Shown here piece after piece: positions 42,096-51,843 of a stretch of DNA of 64,000 nt (positions within the stretch are counted from its first letter, which is position 1; every line of letters begins with the position of its first letter). The stretch lies in assembly GCA_009684515.1 (NCBI GenBank), contig WKKS01000004.1, positions 1-64,000 of the forward strand. Direction: 5' to 3'. The position numbers and the translations under genes are program-made. The stretch is from Geobacter sp. (GTDB lineage: Bacteria > Desulfobacterota > Desulfuromonadia > Geobacterales > Pseudopelobacteraceae). The notes beneath the pieces are model-generated. The model was not told the DNA's origin, searched no databases, and saw nothing but the letters and a program-made list of their open reading frames with translations.

Positions 42096-44870
42096 ATGGA
42101 GTATAAAGACACCCTCAACCTACCACAGACCAATTTCCCGATGAAAGCCAACCTTAATCAGCGCGAGCCGGAAATGCTGGCAAAATGGGAGCAGACAGCC
42201 CTTTATTCCAAGCTGGAAGAGCAAGGCGCAAGCAAACCGCTTTACATTCTTCATGACGGCCCCCCTTACGCCAACGGCCACATTCACATCGGTCACGCCC
42301 TCAACAAAACCCTCAAGGATATCGTCCTGAAAGTTAAGCGAATGGAAGGGTTTCACGCCCCTTACGTACCTGGCTGGGACTGCCACGGCCTGCCGATCGA
42401 ATTGCAGGTCGAGAAGAATCTGGGCTCAAAAAAACACCAGATGAGCAAACTGGAGATGCGCCGGGAATGTCGCACCTATGCCGCAAAGTTTGTGGATATC
42501 CAGCGGGAAGAGTTCAAGCGACTCGGCATTCTGGGTGATTGGGAAAATCCATACCTGACCATGAATTATGAGTACGAGGGGCTGACTGCGGCCGAACTGG
42601 CCCGCTTCGCCCATAACGGAGGATTGTATCGCGGCCGCAAACCGGTTCACTGGTGCTCTTCCTGCGTAACCGCCCTGGCCGAGGCTGAAGTTGAGTATGC
42701 TGATCACACATCACCATCGATCTTCGTCCGATTTGCATTGCAGGATGACGTTTCGGCGGCCATCCCGGCCCTATCCGGCAAGCAGGCCTATGTTGTAATC
42801 TGGACGACCACCCCCTGGACAATCCCGGCCAACCTGGCGATAGCCATGCATCCGGAATTTGACTATGTGGCACTGGAAACCGAAAAAGGGGTGCTGATTG
42901 TTGCCGAAGGACTCAAGGATTCCTTCCTGTCAACAACCGGGCTGACCGGACAGGTCATCGCCACCTTCAAGGCCGGACTGCTTGAGCGCATGCACTGCAA
43001 ACACCCTTTTTATGACCGTGATTCAATCGTGCTGCTGGGCGAGCATGTCACCCTGGAAGCGGGCACCGGCTGTGTCCATACCGCCCCAGGTCACGGCCAG
43101 GAAGACTACGAACTGGCCCTCAAGGAAGGGCTGGAGATTTACAATCCGGTTGACAACCATGGCAAGTACCTTTCCACGGTTGAATTTTTCGGCGGTCAGC
43201 AGGTTTTTGCCGCCAACCAGAGCGTAATCGAAAAGTTGACTGAAGTTGGCGCACTGCTGCAGACCGCCCAGATCAGCCATTCCTATCCTCACTGCTGGCG
43301 CTGCAAAAAACCGATCATCTTCCGCGCCACCGAGCAGTGGTTTATCAGCATGAAAGCCAACGACCTTCGTGAAAAGGCCCTGAAGGCCATCGACCAGGTC
43401 CAGTGGATTCCCAAATGGGGCCGCGAGCGGATTTACGGCATGATCGAGAACCGACCCGACTGGTGCGTTTCCCGCCAGCGTTCCTGGGGTGTTCCGATCA
43501 CCGCCTTCTCCTGCGTGGAATGCGGCGAATACATCGCCGACGGCACCATCATGGATCATGTGGCACAGATCTTCAAAAAAGAGAGTTCGGATGTCTGGTT
43601 CGACTGGTCGGCGGAAAAGCTGCTTCCGGCGGGAACCGTCTGCCCCAAATGCGGAGCCGCCTCCTTTGAAAAAGAAAACGACATCCTGGATGTCTGGTTT
43701 GATTCGGGCGTTTCCCACGCCGCAGTACTGGAACCCAACCCCAAGCTGCAATCACCGGCCGACCTGTACCTGGAAGGGAGTGACCAGCACCGTGGCTGGT
43801 TCCATTCATCACTTCTGGAAAGCGTCGGAACACGCGGCGTGGCACCTTACAAGAGCGTCTTGACCCACGGCTTCGTGCTGGACGGACAGGGGCGCAAGAT
43901 GAGCAAGTCCGTTGGAAACGTTGTGGCCCCCGAAGACGTCATCAAAAAATTCGGCGCTGACATCCTGCGCTTGTGGGTGGCGGCCATGGATTACCACGAC
44001 GACACCCGCATCTCCCAGGAAATCCTGACCCGCGTGGCGGAATCATATCGCCGCATCCGCAATACCTGCCGCTACATACTCGGCAACATCAACGGCTTTG
44101 ATCCCGTCACCCAGAGCGTGCCTTTTGCCGACATGCCGGAAATAGACCGTTGGGCTCTGCACCAGCTGGAAATCCTGAAGGAACGCGTACTGACCGCATA
44201 CAGCGACCTCGAATTCCATGTCATTTACCAGGATGTCAACGCCTTCTGCACGATCGAAATGAGCGCTTTCTATCTGGATATCCTCAAAGACCGCATGTAC
44301 ACCAGCAAAACCGTGTCACTGCAGAGATTGAGCGCCCAGACGGTCATGTACAACATTCTGGACACTTTGGTGAGAATCATGGCGCCGGTCCTCTCCTTCA
44401 CCTCGGATGAAGTCTGGCAGTTCATGCCGGGTAAACGTGAAGAAAGTGTCCATCTGGCCGAGTTCCCCTGTATGAACCCTGAGTGGAAAGATGACCGGCT
44501 GGTTACCCGCTGGGAACGGATCATCAAAGTACGGGCGGACGTTTCCAAAGCGCTTGAACTGGCACGGGTTGCCAAAACCATCGGCCACTCTCTGGATGCT
44601 GCCGTCATAATTTCCGCAGACCCGGAACTGTTCGGCTTCCTGCAGGAGTACGCAACAGAACTTACCAGCATCTTCATCGTATCCAAAGTTGAGCTGGCAG
44701 AAAAAATCAGCGGAGATTGCTGGTCATCGGAGAGCATCGAGGGGCTGAAAATTCAGGTCAGCGCGGCTCCCGGCGCCAAGTGCGAGCGCTGCTGGTACTA
44801 CAGCGAGGAACTGGGCAGCAGTGCCGAACACCCGACTATCTGTCCGAAGTGCACAGTCGCCGTCATCTAG
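42096..44870 (+). CDS. ileS: Isoleucyl-tRNA synthetase
   Basis: A 924-residue cytoplasmic class I synthetase. The HIGH motif is in DGPPYANGHIHIGHALNK (near 60), the editing domain follows (VIWTTTPWTIPANLA), the KMSKS motif is in GRKMSKSVGN (near 600), and a C-terminal zinc finger closes the protein (CERCWYY ... CPKC). The ATG at 42096 has GGAGG 9 nt upstream; ATGs at 42057 and 42069 do not. It is the first gene of an operon with the CBS-GGDEF gene and lspA. Confidence 0.98.
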   Translation: MEYKDTLNLPQTNFPMKANLNQREPEMLAKWEQTALYSKLEEQGASKPLYILHDGPPYANGHIHIGHALNKTLKDIVLKVKRMEGFHAPYVPGWDCHGLPIELQVEKNLGSKKHQMSKLEMRRECRTYAAKFVDIQREEFKRLGILGDWENPYLTMNYEYEGLTAAELARFAHNGGLYRGRKPVHWCSSCVTALAEAEVEYADHTSPSIFVRFALQDDVSAAIPALSGKQAYVVIWTTTPWTIPANLAIAMHPEFDYVALETEKGVLIVAEGLKDSFLSTTGLTGQVIATFKAGLLERMHCKHPFYDRDSIVLLGEHVTLEAGTGCVHTAPGHGQEDYELALKEGLEIYNPVDNHGKYLSTVEFFGGQQVFAANQSVIEKLTEVGALLQTAQISHSYPHCWRCKKPIIFRATEQWFISMKANDLREKALKAIDQVQWIPKWGRERIYGMIENRPDWCVSRQRSWGVPITAFSCVECGEYIADGTIMDHVAQIFKKESSDVWFDWSAEKLLPAGTVCPKCGAASFEKENDILDVWFDSGVSHAAVLEPNPKLQSPADLYLEGSDQHRGWFHSSLLESVGTRGVAPYKSVLTHGFVLDGQGRKMSKSVGNVVAPEDVIKKFGADILRLWVAAMDYHDDTRISQEILTRVAESYRRIRNTCRYILGNINGFDPVTQSVPFADMPEIDRWALHQLEILKERVLTAYSDLEFHVIYQDVNAFCTIEMSAFYLDILKDRMYTSKTVSLQRLSAQTVMYNILDTLVRIMAPVLSFTSDEVWQFMPGKREESVHLAEFPCMNPEWKDDRLVTRWERIIKVRADVSKALELARVAKTIGHSLDAAVIISADPELFGFLQEYATELTSIFIVSKVELAEKISGDCWSSESIEGLKIQVSAAPGAKCERCWYYSEELGSSAEHPTICPKCTVAVI

Positions 44871-44890
44871 TGCCCTGAAAAGGAGTTGAC

Positions 44891-45922
44891 ATGAAAGTTG
44901 AAATTCTTATCAAGGAGTTGATGGCTACAGATGTCATCAGCACAACACCGGACGCGATCTTGTCGGATGTGATCCAGAAGATGATCGATCACCGCTACTC
45001 CTGCGTCATTGTTGTGGAAGAAAAGCGACCGGTCGGAATTATTACCGAGCGTGACATTGTGCGGCTGATGGGGCAGTTCATGAACAACAGGCCGCAAACT
45101 CCAGCCAGAGTAGCGGATGTCATGACAACACCGGTGGCTACCATTACCGAGGAGACTAATCTGTTCGAGGCGCTGGTAATCTCTTCGGCACAGAAGATTC
45201 GCCATCTTCCGGTTGTAAATGCCGACGGAGAGCTGTTGGGACTGGTTACCCAGTCCGATCTTGCCAAAGCGCACTTTCATATTTTTGAAAAACAGCGGGA
45301 GATAATTGAGCATTCCGTCACAGCCAGGACACTGGAGCTGCAAAAGGCTAACGAGCAGCTCAAATCGCTATCAATGGTAGACGCCCTGACTTCCCTTGGC
45401 AACCGGCGGGCAATGGAAGTCGATCTGGAACACACTCACTCCCAGGCCCTGCGTTATAACCGTTCATACGCCGTGGCACTCTTTGATATCGACTTTTTCA
45501 AACAGTTCAATGACACATACGGTCATCAGGCTGGCGATAAGGCCCTTAAAGATGTCTCGGGGCATCTGCTCTCGAGCATTCGTAAATGTGATCGGCTGTA
45601 TCGTTACGGCGGCGAAGAGATTCTGCTGCTGATGCCGGAAACATCCCTGTACGGCGCCCTGATTCTGGCGGACCGCATCCTGGCAAGCTTTGCTGTTCTG
45701 AACATTCCACACGAAAAGAATTCGTGCGGATTTCTGACGCTGAGTTGCGGTGTTGCCTGTCAGGTCGAAGAAAACGGCTATGACCATTGGGAAGGTCTGG
45801 TCGATCTGGCAGACCGCGGATTGTATGCCTCCAAGAGCAACGGTCGCAACCAGGTCACAATTATCCCACCCGAGGACGCCAATGATGACAGCGTCCCGAG
45901 ATTGCACGGAAACCAACCATGA
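44891..45922 (+). CDS. CBS-pair protein with a GGDEF domain (GGEEI active site)
   Basis: A 343-residue cytoplasmic protein. Two CBS domains (about 10-65 and 74-130), e.g. VVEEKRPVGIITERDIVRLM and VVNADGELLGLVTQSDLAKA, usually bind adenosine ligands. A coiled coil (about 130-155) links them to a GGDEF domain (about 165-325) with DALTSLGNRRAM, DIDFFKQFNDTYGHQAGDKAL and the active-site sequence YGGEEI at 240-244, where Ile replaces the usual Phe. It may make c-di-GMP in response to adenylate levels; catalysis is unproven. AAAAGGAG precedes the ATG. It sits between ileS (20 nt) and lspA (4-nt overlap). Confidence 0.9.
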   Translation: MKVEILIKELMATDVISTTPDAILSDVIQKMIDHRYSCVIVVEEKRPVGIITERDIVRLMGQFMNNRPQTPARVADVMTTPVATITEETNLFEALVISSAQKIRHLPVVNADGELLGLVTQSDLAKAHFHIFEKQREIIEHSVTARTLELQKANEQLKSLSMVDALTSLGNRRAMEVDLEHTHSQALRYNRSYAVALFDIDFFKQFNDTYGHQAGDKALKDVSGHLLSSIRKCDRLYRYGGEEILLLMPETSLYGALILADRILASFAVLNIPHEKNSCGFLTLSCGVACQVEENGYDHWEGLVDLADRGLYASKSNGRNQVTIIPPEDANDDSVPRLHGNQP

Positions 45923-46404
45923 AAAAACGCTACACCATTTTTGCCGCTATTTCCGTCATCGGCATAATTGTCGATCAGATCACCAAGTTCTACATAGACC
46001 GCAGCATGCAGCTGTTTGATTCGATTCCGATTGTCGATAACTTCTTCAACCTGACCTACGTCCGGAACAAAGGGGCCGCTTTCAGCTTTCTATCCAACGC
46101 ATCCTGGCGGCTGCCGTTTTTTATTACGGTCTCGGCAGTCGCCGCCCTGGTCATACTGATTGCATTTCACAGACTACGCGACGACCAGCGCCTGGCCCAC
46201 ATATCTTTGGCGATGATTTTTTCCGGTGCCGTCGGCAACCTGATTGATCGTCTGAGACTGGGAGAGGTAATCGACTTTCTCGACGCACATTGGCATCAAA
46301 TGCACTGGCCGGCCTTCAACGTGGCGGACTCGCTGATTTGTGTAGGTGTGTTCCTGCTGGCGGCGGACATGTTCCTGGAAGAAAAACGCCAGAAAACAAC
46401 CTGA
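45919..46404 (+). CDS. lspA: Lipoprotein signal peptidase (signal peptidase II)
   Basis: A 161-residue inner-membrane aspartyl protease that cleaves lipoprotein signal peptides. There are four membrane helices; catalytic residues lie in GNLIDRLRLGEVIDFLD and FNVADS, with DQITKF near residue 20 and NKGAAFSFL as the other conserved stretches. It should process the many lipoproteins in this window (cytochromes, fibronectin-III, PrsA-like, Slp-like). The start forms an ATGA overlap with the CBS-GGDEF gene. Confidence 0.97.
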   Translation: MKKRYTIFAAISVIGIIVDQITKFYIDRSMQLFDSIPIVDNFFNLTYVRNKGAAFSFLSNASWRLPFFITVSAVAALVILIAFHRLRDDQRLAHISLAMIFSGAVGNLIDRLRLGEVIDFLDAHWHQMHWPAFNVADSLICVGVFLLAADMFLEEKRQKTT

Positions 46405-46413
46405 CTACAAATT

Positions 46414-46447
46414 CAAGGCCCCGCCGGAAATATCCGGAGGGGCCTTG
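46414..46447. terminator. Hairpin between convergent lspA and the amidohydrolase gene
   Basis: CAAGGCCCC pairs with GGGGCCTTG (9 bp) and an inner CCGG/CCGG extends the stem. It is strong but has no clear T tract on the + strand; it may serve either direction. Confidence 0.7.
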
Positions 46448-46474
46448 GTATGACGAACTTTCACATCTACCAAT

Positions 46475-47734
46475 TCATCCGGTGTAACAGACACCACCAA
46501 CATAGACATCCTGCACCCGACCTCTTCGAACAACTCGTTCAATCAATCCGTTTTCAACATCGCCGCAATTAGCCACCACCTGAAAATCGCCCCGTTTACC
46601 GGCTTCCAGGGAACCGTGGCCGGCAGACAACTTGAGAGCCGCTGCGGCTCCACTGGTGGCCATTCTAAAAACATCCTCCGCAGAAAGGTCCTCTGCAAAA
46701 TGATCCAGGGCATAGCGCATTTCATCCCACATTGACAGCGAATCATTGCTGGCCAGCGAGTCGGTCCCCAGCGCAAGCGGGATACCAAACTTATTGAACA
46801 GGGCCACCGGTGCGGTTCCGACATCCAGCTTGTCGTTGCTGCGCGGGCAGAGTGCGATGCTGACTCCGCGTTCCTTCAATAATCTGGCGTCAGCCAGTGA
46901 AACGTGAACACAGTGGACCGCCAGCGTATCAGGAGTCAGCAGGCCATGACGATCCAGCAGTTCGGTTGAACTGCAACGGTGCGGATGGCTTAAATAGCGT
47001 TCCCAGCCGACAAAAGGATAAAAGTCCTGCGCCAGAGGACCACTGGAACCAAATATGAAATCTGACTCGGCGGCGGATTCGGAAAGATGGATGGACAGCG
47101 GCAGTTTCCCCGACAAGGCGGTTTTAGTGATAGTCGCCAGATGTTCTTCTCCGATCGTGTAAGGCGAATGTGGCGACAACCCGAACTCCATCAATCCGGC
47201 TTTAGATTTGGCCGTGCCAATGGCCGTTAGCGCAGCTTCCAGCTTGTCGTTAAACCTGACTGAATCCTGCCCCAGCAGTTCGAAGTAAAGCCGCCCTGTC
47301 AGCATTGACCCGGCATAAACAGAGCCCAGCGCAGCGTTGCTGACAATTTCGCCAACTGCAGTCGTGCCGGACTCCAAACACATCCGCACCCCCTCCTGAA
47401 TTGAAGGCGGATAATCTTTTGGGTTCAAACCACGGGCAATTTTGATCAGCTGGATAATCCAGTCTGTGAAGCGGCGGGGATTATAATCAATATTAGTCCG
47501 AAGACGCCAGGCGGGAAAGTGGGTCAGTTCAAGGTGGGTATGGGCGTTTACGAAACCGGGCATTATGGCGCAACCGGGATATTCGATCAGTGGAGCGGAG
47601 TACTGCCGCTTCAACTCCGATACTGCCCCAACAGCGGATATCAGACCATCGCTGACCAGGATTGCCCCTCCCTCAATCGGCGGCACATCGGGATTTATGA
47701 GCCAGGAAGCTGTATAAATGGCCGTGTTGGACAT
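46475..47734 (-). CDS. Amidohydrolase / deaminase of the cytosine deaminase-MtaD type
   Basis: A 419-residue cytoplasmic metal-dependent hydrolase. The metal-binding HTHLE motif follows MPGFVNA (near 65), further ligands are in SIHLSES (near 217) and AVHCVH (near 269), and the catalytic Asp is in LALGTDSLASND (near 318). The fold and motifs fit deaminases of adenosine-like substrates, such as S-adenosylhomocysteine/MTA deaminase or aminodeoxyfutalosine deaminase of the futalosine menaquinone pathway, which many delta-proteobacteria use; the substrate cannot be decided from the sequence alone. AAGGGGGA precedes the ATG. Confidence 0.8.
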   Translation of the reverse strand: MSNTAIYTASWLINPDVPPIEGGAILVSDGLISAVGAVSELKRQYSAPLIEYPGCAIMPGFVNAHTHLELTHFPAWRLRTNIDYNPRRFTDWIIQLIKIARGLNPKDYPPSIQEGVRMCLESGTTAVGEIVSNAALGSVYAGSMLTGRLYFELLGQDSVRFNDKLEAALTAIGTAKSKAGLMEFGLSPHSPYTIGEEHLATITKTALSGKLPLSIHLSESAAESDFIFGSSGPLAQDFYPFVGWERYLSHPHRCSSTELLDRHGLLTPDTLAVHCVHVSLADARLLKERGVSIALCPRSNDKLDVGTAPVALFNKFGIPLALGTDSLASNDSLSMWDEMRYALDHFAEDLSAEDVFRMATSGAAAALKLSAGHGSLEAGKRGDFQVVANCGDVENGLIERVVRRGRVQDVYVGGVCYTG

Positions 47735-47813
47735 GTATCCCCCTTTTGCATCGTGATAGTTTTACAATGATACCGGAATATCAGTAAATTGAAAGGGGAG
47801 TGTCAGCTATTAC

Positions 47814-47850
47814 AAAAAATCAGGGCGGAAAACCTCTGTTTTCCGCCCTG
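47814..47850 (-). terminator. Rho-independent terminator of panBC
   Basis: CAGGGCGGAAAA pairs perfectly with TTTTCCGCCCTG (12 bp, 6-nt loop); on the minus strand the stem is followed by ATTTTTT. It lies 61 nt after the panC stop. Confidence 0.9.
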
Positions 47851-47910
47851 TCAAAGTGACTCTCACCAGCAAGTGCCTACTGCACATTTTTTATCTTGAT
47901 TCTCCGCATG

Positions 47911-48762
47911 TTACAACTCATCCCCCAGCACACTGTTATCAATCAGCCTGGTCTGCCCTAGCTTGGCCGCCACTGCCAATAAAGTGGCATTGTCAACGAC
48001 TTCCTGTTCATCAAGCGTTGCCCCGTCCCGAAACTCGACATACTCAATCGTTACGCCCGGCTCCGCACCAATAATTTCGAGCGCCGCCTTCCGCAGCTTT
48101 TCCGCCGTGCGCTCTCCACCGGCGAACAATCCACGTACGTCAGCAAGAGCACGGTGCAGGCAGAGCGCACTGAGGTGCTGTTCCTTTGACAGGTAGGCAT
48201 TGCGGGAACTCATGGCCAATCCGTCTTTTTCGCGTACAATCGGCATTCCGACAACTTCTAACGGCATGCTTAAATCCATGACCATGCGGCGAATTACTGC
48301 CAACTGCTGATAATCCTTCCGGCCAAAGAGAGCTACATCCGGCTGGACAATATTGAACAGCTTGGTCACAACTGTGGCAACACCGTCAAAATGCCCTGGC
48401 CGACTGGCGCCGCAGAGGGGCAACGAAACGTCACGCACTGTTACAGTCGTCTGGAATCCAGTCGGGTACATGTCGGCAGCAGTTGGAGTGAACACAATAT
48501 CCACGCCACATTCGGAGGCTATTCGGAGGTCACGCTCCATATCGCGCGGATAGCGGTCCAGATCCTCGTTTTTGCCAAACTGGATCGGATTGACAAAGAT
48601 CGAGAGCACGAGAACATCACTATTATTACGACCTTCGCGAAGCAGTGAGGCATGTCCTTCATGCAGAAAACCCATGGTCGGAACAAAAGCTATCCGCCTG
48701 CCTTCACGCTTGAGAGAACATGCCAAAGTCTGCATTTGCCTGATATCACTTATTGTTTGCAT
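47911..48762 (-). CDS. panC: Pantothenate synthetase
   Basis: A 283-residue cytoplasmic enzyme joining pantoate and beta-alanine with ATP. Motifs are [19 protein letters not shown] (near 28, HIGH-like), [20 protein letters not shown], and [28 protein letters not shown] with KDG and SSRN. The length is canonical (about 280). It lies 23 nt downstream of panB in the same operon. The aspartate decarboxylase panD is not in the window. Confidence 0.97.
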   Translation of the reverse strand: MQTISDIRQMQTLACSLKREGRRIAFVPTMGFLHEGHASLLREGRNNSDVLVLSIFVNPIQFGKNEDLDRYPRDMERDLRIASECGVDIVFTPTAADMYPTGFQTTVTVRDVSLPLCGASRPGHFDGVATVVTKLFNIVQPDVALFGRKDYQQLAVIRRMVMDLSMPLEVVGMPIVREKDGLAMSSRNAYLSKEQHLSALCLHRALADVRGLFAGGERTAEKLRKAALEIIGAEPGVTIEYVEFRDGATLDEQEVVDNATLLAVAAKLGQTRLIDNSVLGDEL

Positions 48763-48785
48763 ATATTTCCTGTAGTCCGGAATCG

Positions 48786-49589
48786 TCAGCTAAATGAATG
48801 TTCTTCGGTAGGAAACTCACCCGACCGCACTTCGTCAACGTACTGTTTGACCGCTCCCGAAATCAGCGGAGCCAGCTCAGCATAGCGTTTGACGAACTTC
48901 GGCGAATATTTTTCGCACAACCCCAGAATATCGTGTATCACCAGTACTTGTCCGTCGCAACCGGGTCCGGCGCCGATGCCGATGGTCGGGATCGTCAGTT
49001 CGGCCGTAATCTCGGCAGCCAGCGCGGCCGGTATCCCCTCCAGAACCACGGCAAAAGCCCCGGCATGCTGCACAGCCAAGGCATCGTCCATGATCCGCTC
49101 GGCCTGATCTTTTCGACCTTGGACCTTGTAACCACCCATGCGGTGTACTGATTGAGGCGTTAAACCGATGTGAGCCATAACCGGAATATCAATCGTTGAG
49201 ACTGCCCGGATGACATGGGCCATACTGCTTCCCCCCTCAACCTTGACCGCCTCCGCGCCCCCTTCCTTGATCATCCGGCCGCAGTTGCGGCAGGCATCTT
49301 CGATACTGACCTGATATGACATAAAGGGCATATCGGCCACTACCAGCGCTCTCGGATCGGCCCGTTTTACAGCTTTCACATGGTAAAGCATCTCATCCAT
49401 CGTAACCGGCAGAGTCGTATCATGGCCTGAGAAAACAACACCGGCGGAATCACCCACCAGGATAATGTCCACTCCGCCATCATCCACCAAACGTGCAAAA
49501 GGAAAGTCATACGCGGTCAACACCGTTATACGCCGGCCCGCCTGTTTCATCTGAAGTATTTCTGGAATGGTTATTTTTTTTCGCATCAT
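48786..49589 (-). CDS. panB: 3-methyl-2-oxobutanoate hydroxymethyltransferase
   Basis: A 267-residue cytoplasmic enzyme that makes ketopantoate from alpha-ketoisovalerate and methylene-tetrahydrofolate. Motifs are [26 protein letters not shown] (near 25-50, metal-binding Asp), VKVEGGS, and AHIGLTPQS. The start is ATG-ATG at 49589/49586 with AAAGGA 5 nt upstream. A structured leader ending in an intrinsic terminator lies directly upstream (see 49632-49796), so expression of panBC is probably attenuated. Confidence 0.97.
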   Translation of the reverse strand: MMRKKITIPEILQMKQAGRRITVLTAYDFPFARLVDDGGVDIILVGDSAGVVFSGHDTTLPVTMDEMLYHVKAVKRADPRALVVADMPFMSYQVSIEDACRNCGRMIKEGGAEAVKVEGGSSMAHVIRAVSTIDIPVMAHIGLTPQSVHRMGGYKVQGRKDQAERIMDDALAVQHAGAFAVVLEGIPAALAAEITAELTIPTIGIGAGPGCDGQVLVIHDILGLCEKYSPKFVKRYAELAPLISGAVKQYVDEVRSGEFPTEEHSFS

Positions 49590-49631
49590 TAGGTTCCTTT
49601 ATAGCTTCCAGCTTCCATGGGTTATAAGTAC

Positions 49632-49653
49632 AAAAAACGCGCCGGAAGGCGCG
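49632..49653 (-). terminator. Intrinsic terminator / attenuator hairpin before panB
   Basis: On the minus strand CGCGCC-TTCC-GGCGCG is followed by six T. No coding gene ends just upstream: the chemoreceptor gene already has its own terminator at 49796-49826. Confidence 0.85.
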
Positions 49654-49796
49654 CTGTGAACGGACAGTTCAGCACAAACGTGCTTTACTGGCAGGTTACC
49701 CCTTCCGTCCCGGTTCGCCGTCGAATCCGTGCGGTATGTCGTTACTGATTTCAAGCTGTTGGTTGATCAGCTCCCGCTAATAGGGTAGCCGTCATG
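49632..49796 (-). promoter_or_regulatory. Structured leader with attenuator upstream of panBC (candidate pan RNA motif)
   Basis: After the terminator of the upstream gene, about 140 nt of hairpin-rich sequence precedes an intrinsic terminator that ends 43 nt before the panB start. Minus-strand hairpins include AGCTG-N9-CAGCT, AGCAC-GTTT-GTGCT, TTCG-ACGG-CGAA inside a CGG/CCG stem, and a possible long pairing between GGCTACCC and GGGTAACC that encloses most of the leader. A published RNA element, the pan motif, occurs upstream of pantothenate genes in delta-proteobacteria; assignment to it is an inference from context and not a covariance search. Confidence 0.55.
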
Positions 49797-49826
49797 AAAA
49801 AGATATTCAGCTCCAGAGCTGATATT
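49796..49826 (-). terminator. Terminator of the chemoreceptor-like gene
   Basis: Minus strand ATATCAGCTC pairs with GAGCTGAATAT (one bulged A), followed by CTTTTTC, 13 nt after the stop at 49839. Confidence 0.8.
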
Positions 49827-49838
49827 TATTACCCACCT

Positions 49839-51815
49839 CTAAATCTGACATGTCAGGTTTTTCATTGACTCCAGCTCTTTGATTACTTCCGCACTCTGAG
49901 CCCTGCGCATCTCCATGTTATCAAACATCTCTGTCACCATGTTGCTGACCGACTCAACCGTATTGCGAATCATTACCCCATCCTCCACCTGCCGGGTGGT
50001 TGAACTGACCATCTCATGTGCCATATCCTTGATGGTTTCTATGGAGCGCGCAATGCTTCTGGTGGCCTTAGCCTGATCTGTAGATGCGGTAAATATCTGC
50101 GACGTCATGGAACTGATATCCTCCATTGAGCGCGCAACAAGCTGAACACTGGTGACCTGTTCCTGAGTCGCCAGCTTGATTTGCTGCGTCATATCAAGTG
50201 AGCAGGCCGAACGGTCATAAATTGCTTTCAGCGATTCGCCTGTCGTGTGACCCAACTCAACTCCGCGATGCACCAGATCTTTGGTAGCTGTTATGTTATG
50301 GGCTGCGGTCTTTGACTCGCTCATGATCTCTTCAATGATCGAAGTAATCTCTCCGGTCGAGTGGCCGGTCTGGAGAGAAAGATTGCGGATCTCATCGGCC
50401 ACGACACCAAAGCTTTTACCGTACTCTCCAGCCTGGGCGGCAATGATTGAAGCATTCAGGGCCAGCAGGTTTGTGCGTTTGGTAATGTCGTTTATTACAC
50501 TGACAATATTTTCAATGCGGGTGCTGTTCTCGGATAACCGCTTGATGGCATCATAAGACAGTCCGACCGAGTGCTGGATTTCCTCAAGTGAGTTGATAGT
50601 TTCGGCAACCACGGCCCGGCTTTCTTCCGCCTGCAGCTTTACCTGATTTGAAACTTCGTGAGAAATAGCTGCGTTCTGCTCAACGTTCCCGATAGTGCTG
50701 TTGATCTGTTCCATAGCCGACGCTGATTGGTGAACAATACCTGCCAGATAGTCCAGGTTGCGGGTGACCTGTTCGATTGCCACCGAAATTTCGTTCACTG
50801 CGGTACTGGTTTCATCAACCGAAGCCATTACCCCTTCCGAAGCTGATGCGATAACGGAGGTGCCGTCCGCAACAGACTCGACGCTCTCCTTGAGATGTAT
50901 CACGTTGCTGGAGTATTGATCGCGGCTCCCGAGCAAGAACTTGAATGAGCTTTCCATCTCCGATGTGAGCGTATCAATCGACGTCAGCAGATTGATACGG
51001 GTTATGGCCGAAGCGACCTGGTCCGCAAAGAGCATGATTGTGTCAACATCAGAGTCATTAAGAGGACGGTGACTGCTCTTGTTGTCAATACCGAAAGCAC
51101 CGATGGACTCACCCTTGACGACAATCGGACAAAGAATAAAGCTCTTTGAACGCAGTGGAGTAAGATTGTTGTGAGGGGACTGAAGCTGATAATCGGAGGG
51201 GAAGCGGGATATATCATCCACCAGATAGACCTTGCGCTCGGTGAAACATTTATAGATCACCCCGATACTCGGGTCGAGCGGCAGGATAACGTCCTTGGTG
51301 TTAAAACCATCAGTGCCGATGGCGGTAACAAAACGGAGATTTTTACCGTTTTCAGCCATCATGATATTGACCCGCTCGTATCCCAGCACTTCGTGCAGCC
51401 CCTCGGCGCACAACATCAGGATCTCCTCTAGATTGAGCGACATCTGGATTTTGCTGCTGATGTGATGAAAGTTTTTGATATTCCTGTCCAGGACTTTGTA
51501 ACGATTTTCAAATATCTGCTTCTGCTCATCCACTTCCTTGTGGAGGACATCAAGTTCGGTGGCGCGCTCATGCAGTTCATCTCCGTTTTTGCCGATCATG
51601 TAGCCAAGAACGGACATGACAATGGCCGTGCCGGCGCCGATATAGTTATACAGCGCAAAGTGTTCGCCATCTTTGACTATATCCGAAAAGATCTGGCCGA
51701 AAAAAGTCTGCCTCGGGTCGTAGAAGAACAGGATCCGGATCGCAATCCAGCCGAGAGGAGCGTTCACGCCAAGCAGGAACCCGCAGATAGAAAACAGTGA
51801 CGCTCTTCTTTTCAT
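49839..51815 (-). CDS. Membrane methyl-accepting chemotaxis-type protein with GAF domain
   Basis: A 658-residue protein. Two N-terminal membrane helices (about 7-27 and 58-78) are separated by a short periplasmic loop of about 30 residues. A coiled coil and a GAF domain (about 130-285) follow, then a long methyl-accepting signalling region to the C-terminus. The conserved tip reads [21 protein letters not shown], where the usual AAIEAARAGE is altered. With almost no periplasmic domain, the GAF should sense a cytoplasmic ligand. The ATG at 51815 has GAGGAC upstream and lies 28 nt after the PilZ stop, whereas the GTG-like start at 51914 would overlap that gene. Confidence 0.88.
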   Translation of the reverse strand: MKRRASLFSICGFLLGVNAPLGWIAIRILFFYDPRQTFFGQIFSDIVKDGEHFALYNYIGAGTAIVMSVLGYMIGKNGDELHERATELDVLHKEVDEQKQIFENRYKVLDRNIKNFHHISSKIQMSLNLEEILMLCAEGLHEVLGYERVNIMMAENGKNLRFVTAIGTDGFNTKDVILPLDPSIGVIYKCFTERKVYLVDDISRFPSDYQLQSPHNNLTPLRSKSFILCPIVVKGESIGAFGIDNKSSHRPLNDSDVDTIMLFADQVASAITRINLLTSIDTLTSEMESSFKFLLGSRDQYSSNVIHLKESVESVADGTSVIASASEGVMASVDETSTAVNEISVAIEQVTRNLDYLAGIVHQSASAMEQINSTIGNVEQNAAISHEVSNQVKLQAEESRAVVAETINSLEEIQHSVGLSYDAIKRLSENSTRIENIVSVINDITKRTNLLALNASIIAAQAGEYGKSFGVVADEIRNLSLQTGHSTGEITSIIEEIMSESKTAAHNITATKDLVHRGVELGHTTGESLKAIYDRSACSLDMTQQIKLATQEQVTSVQLVARSMEDISSMTSQIFTASTDQAKATRSIARSIETIKDMAHEMVSSTTRQVEDGVMIRNTVESVSNMVTEMFDNMEMRRAQSAEVIKELESMKNLTCQI

Positions 51816-51843
51816 AATGCCGTCCTCATGTCCGACTCCTCTA

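Noticed and set aside
49690..49740. A tRNA- or tmRNA-like signature (GGATTCGACGG on the minus strand, GGTTCG and GAATCC on the plus strand)
   Set aside because: No 7-bp acceptor stem, anticodon arm or CCA end can be drawn, and the loop between the T-arm-like halves is too long. tmRNA would need about 350 nt, but a terminator follows within about 100 nt.
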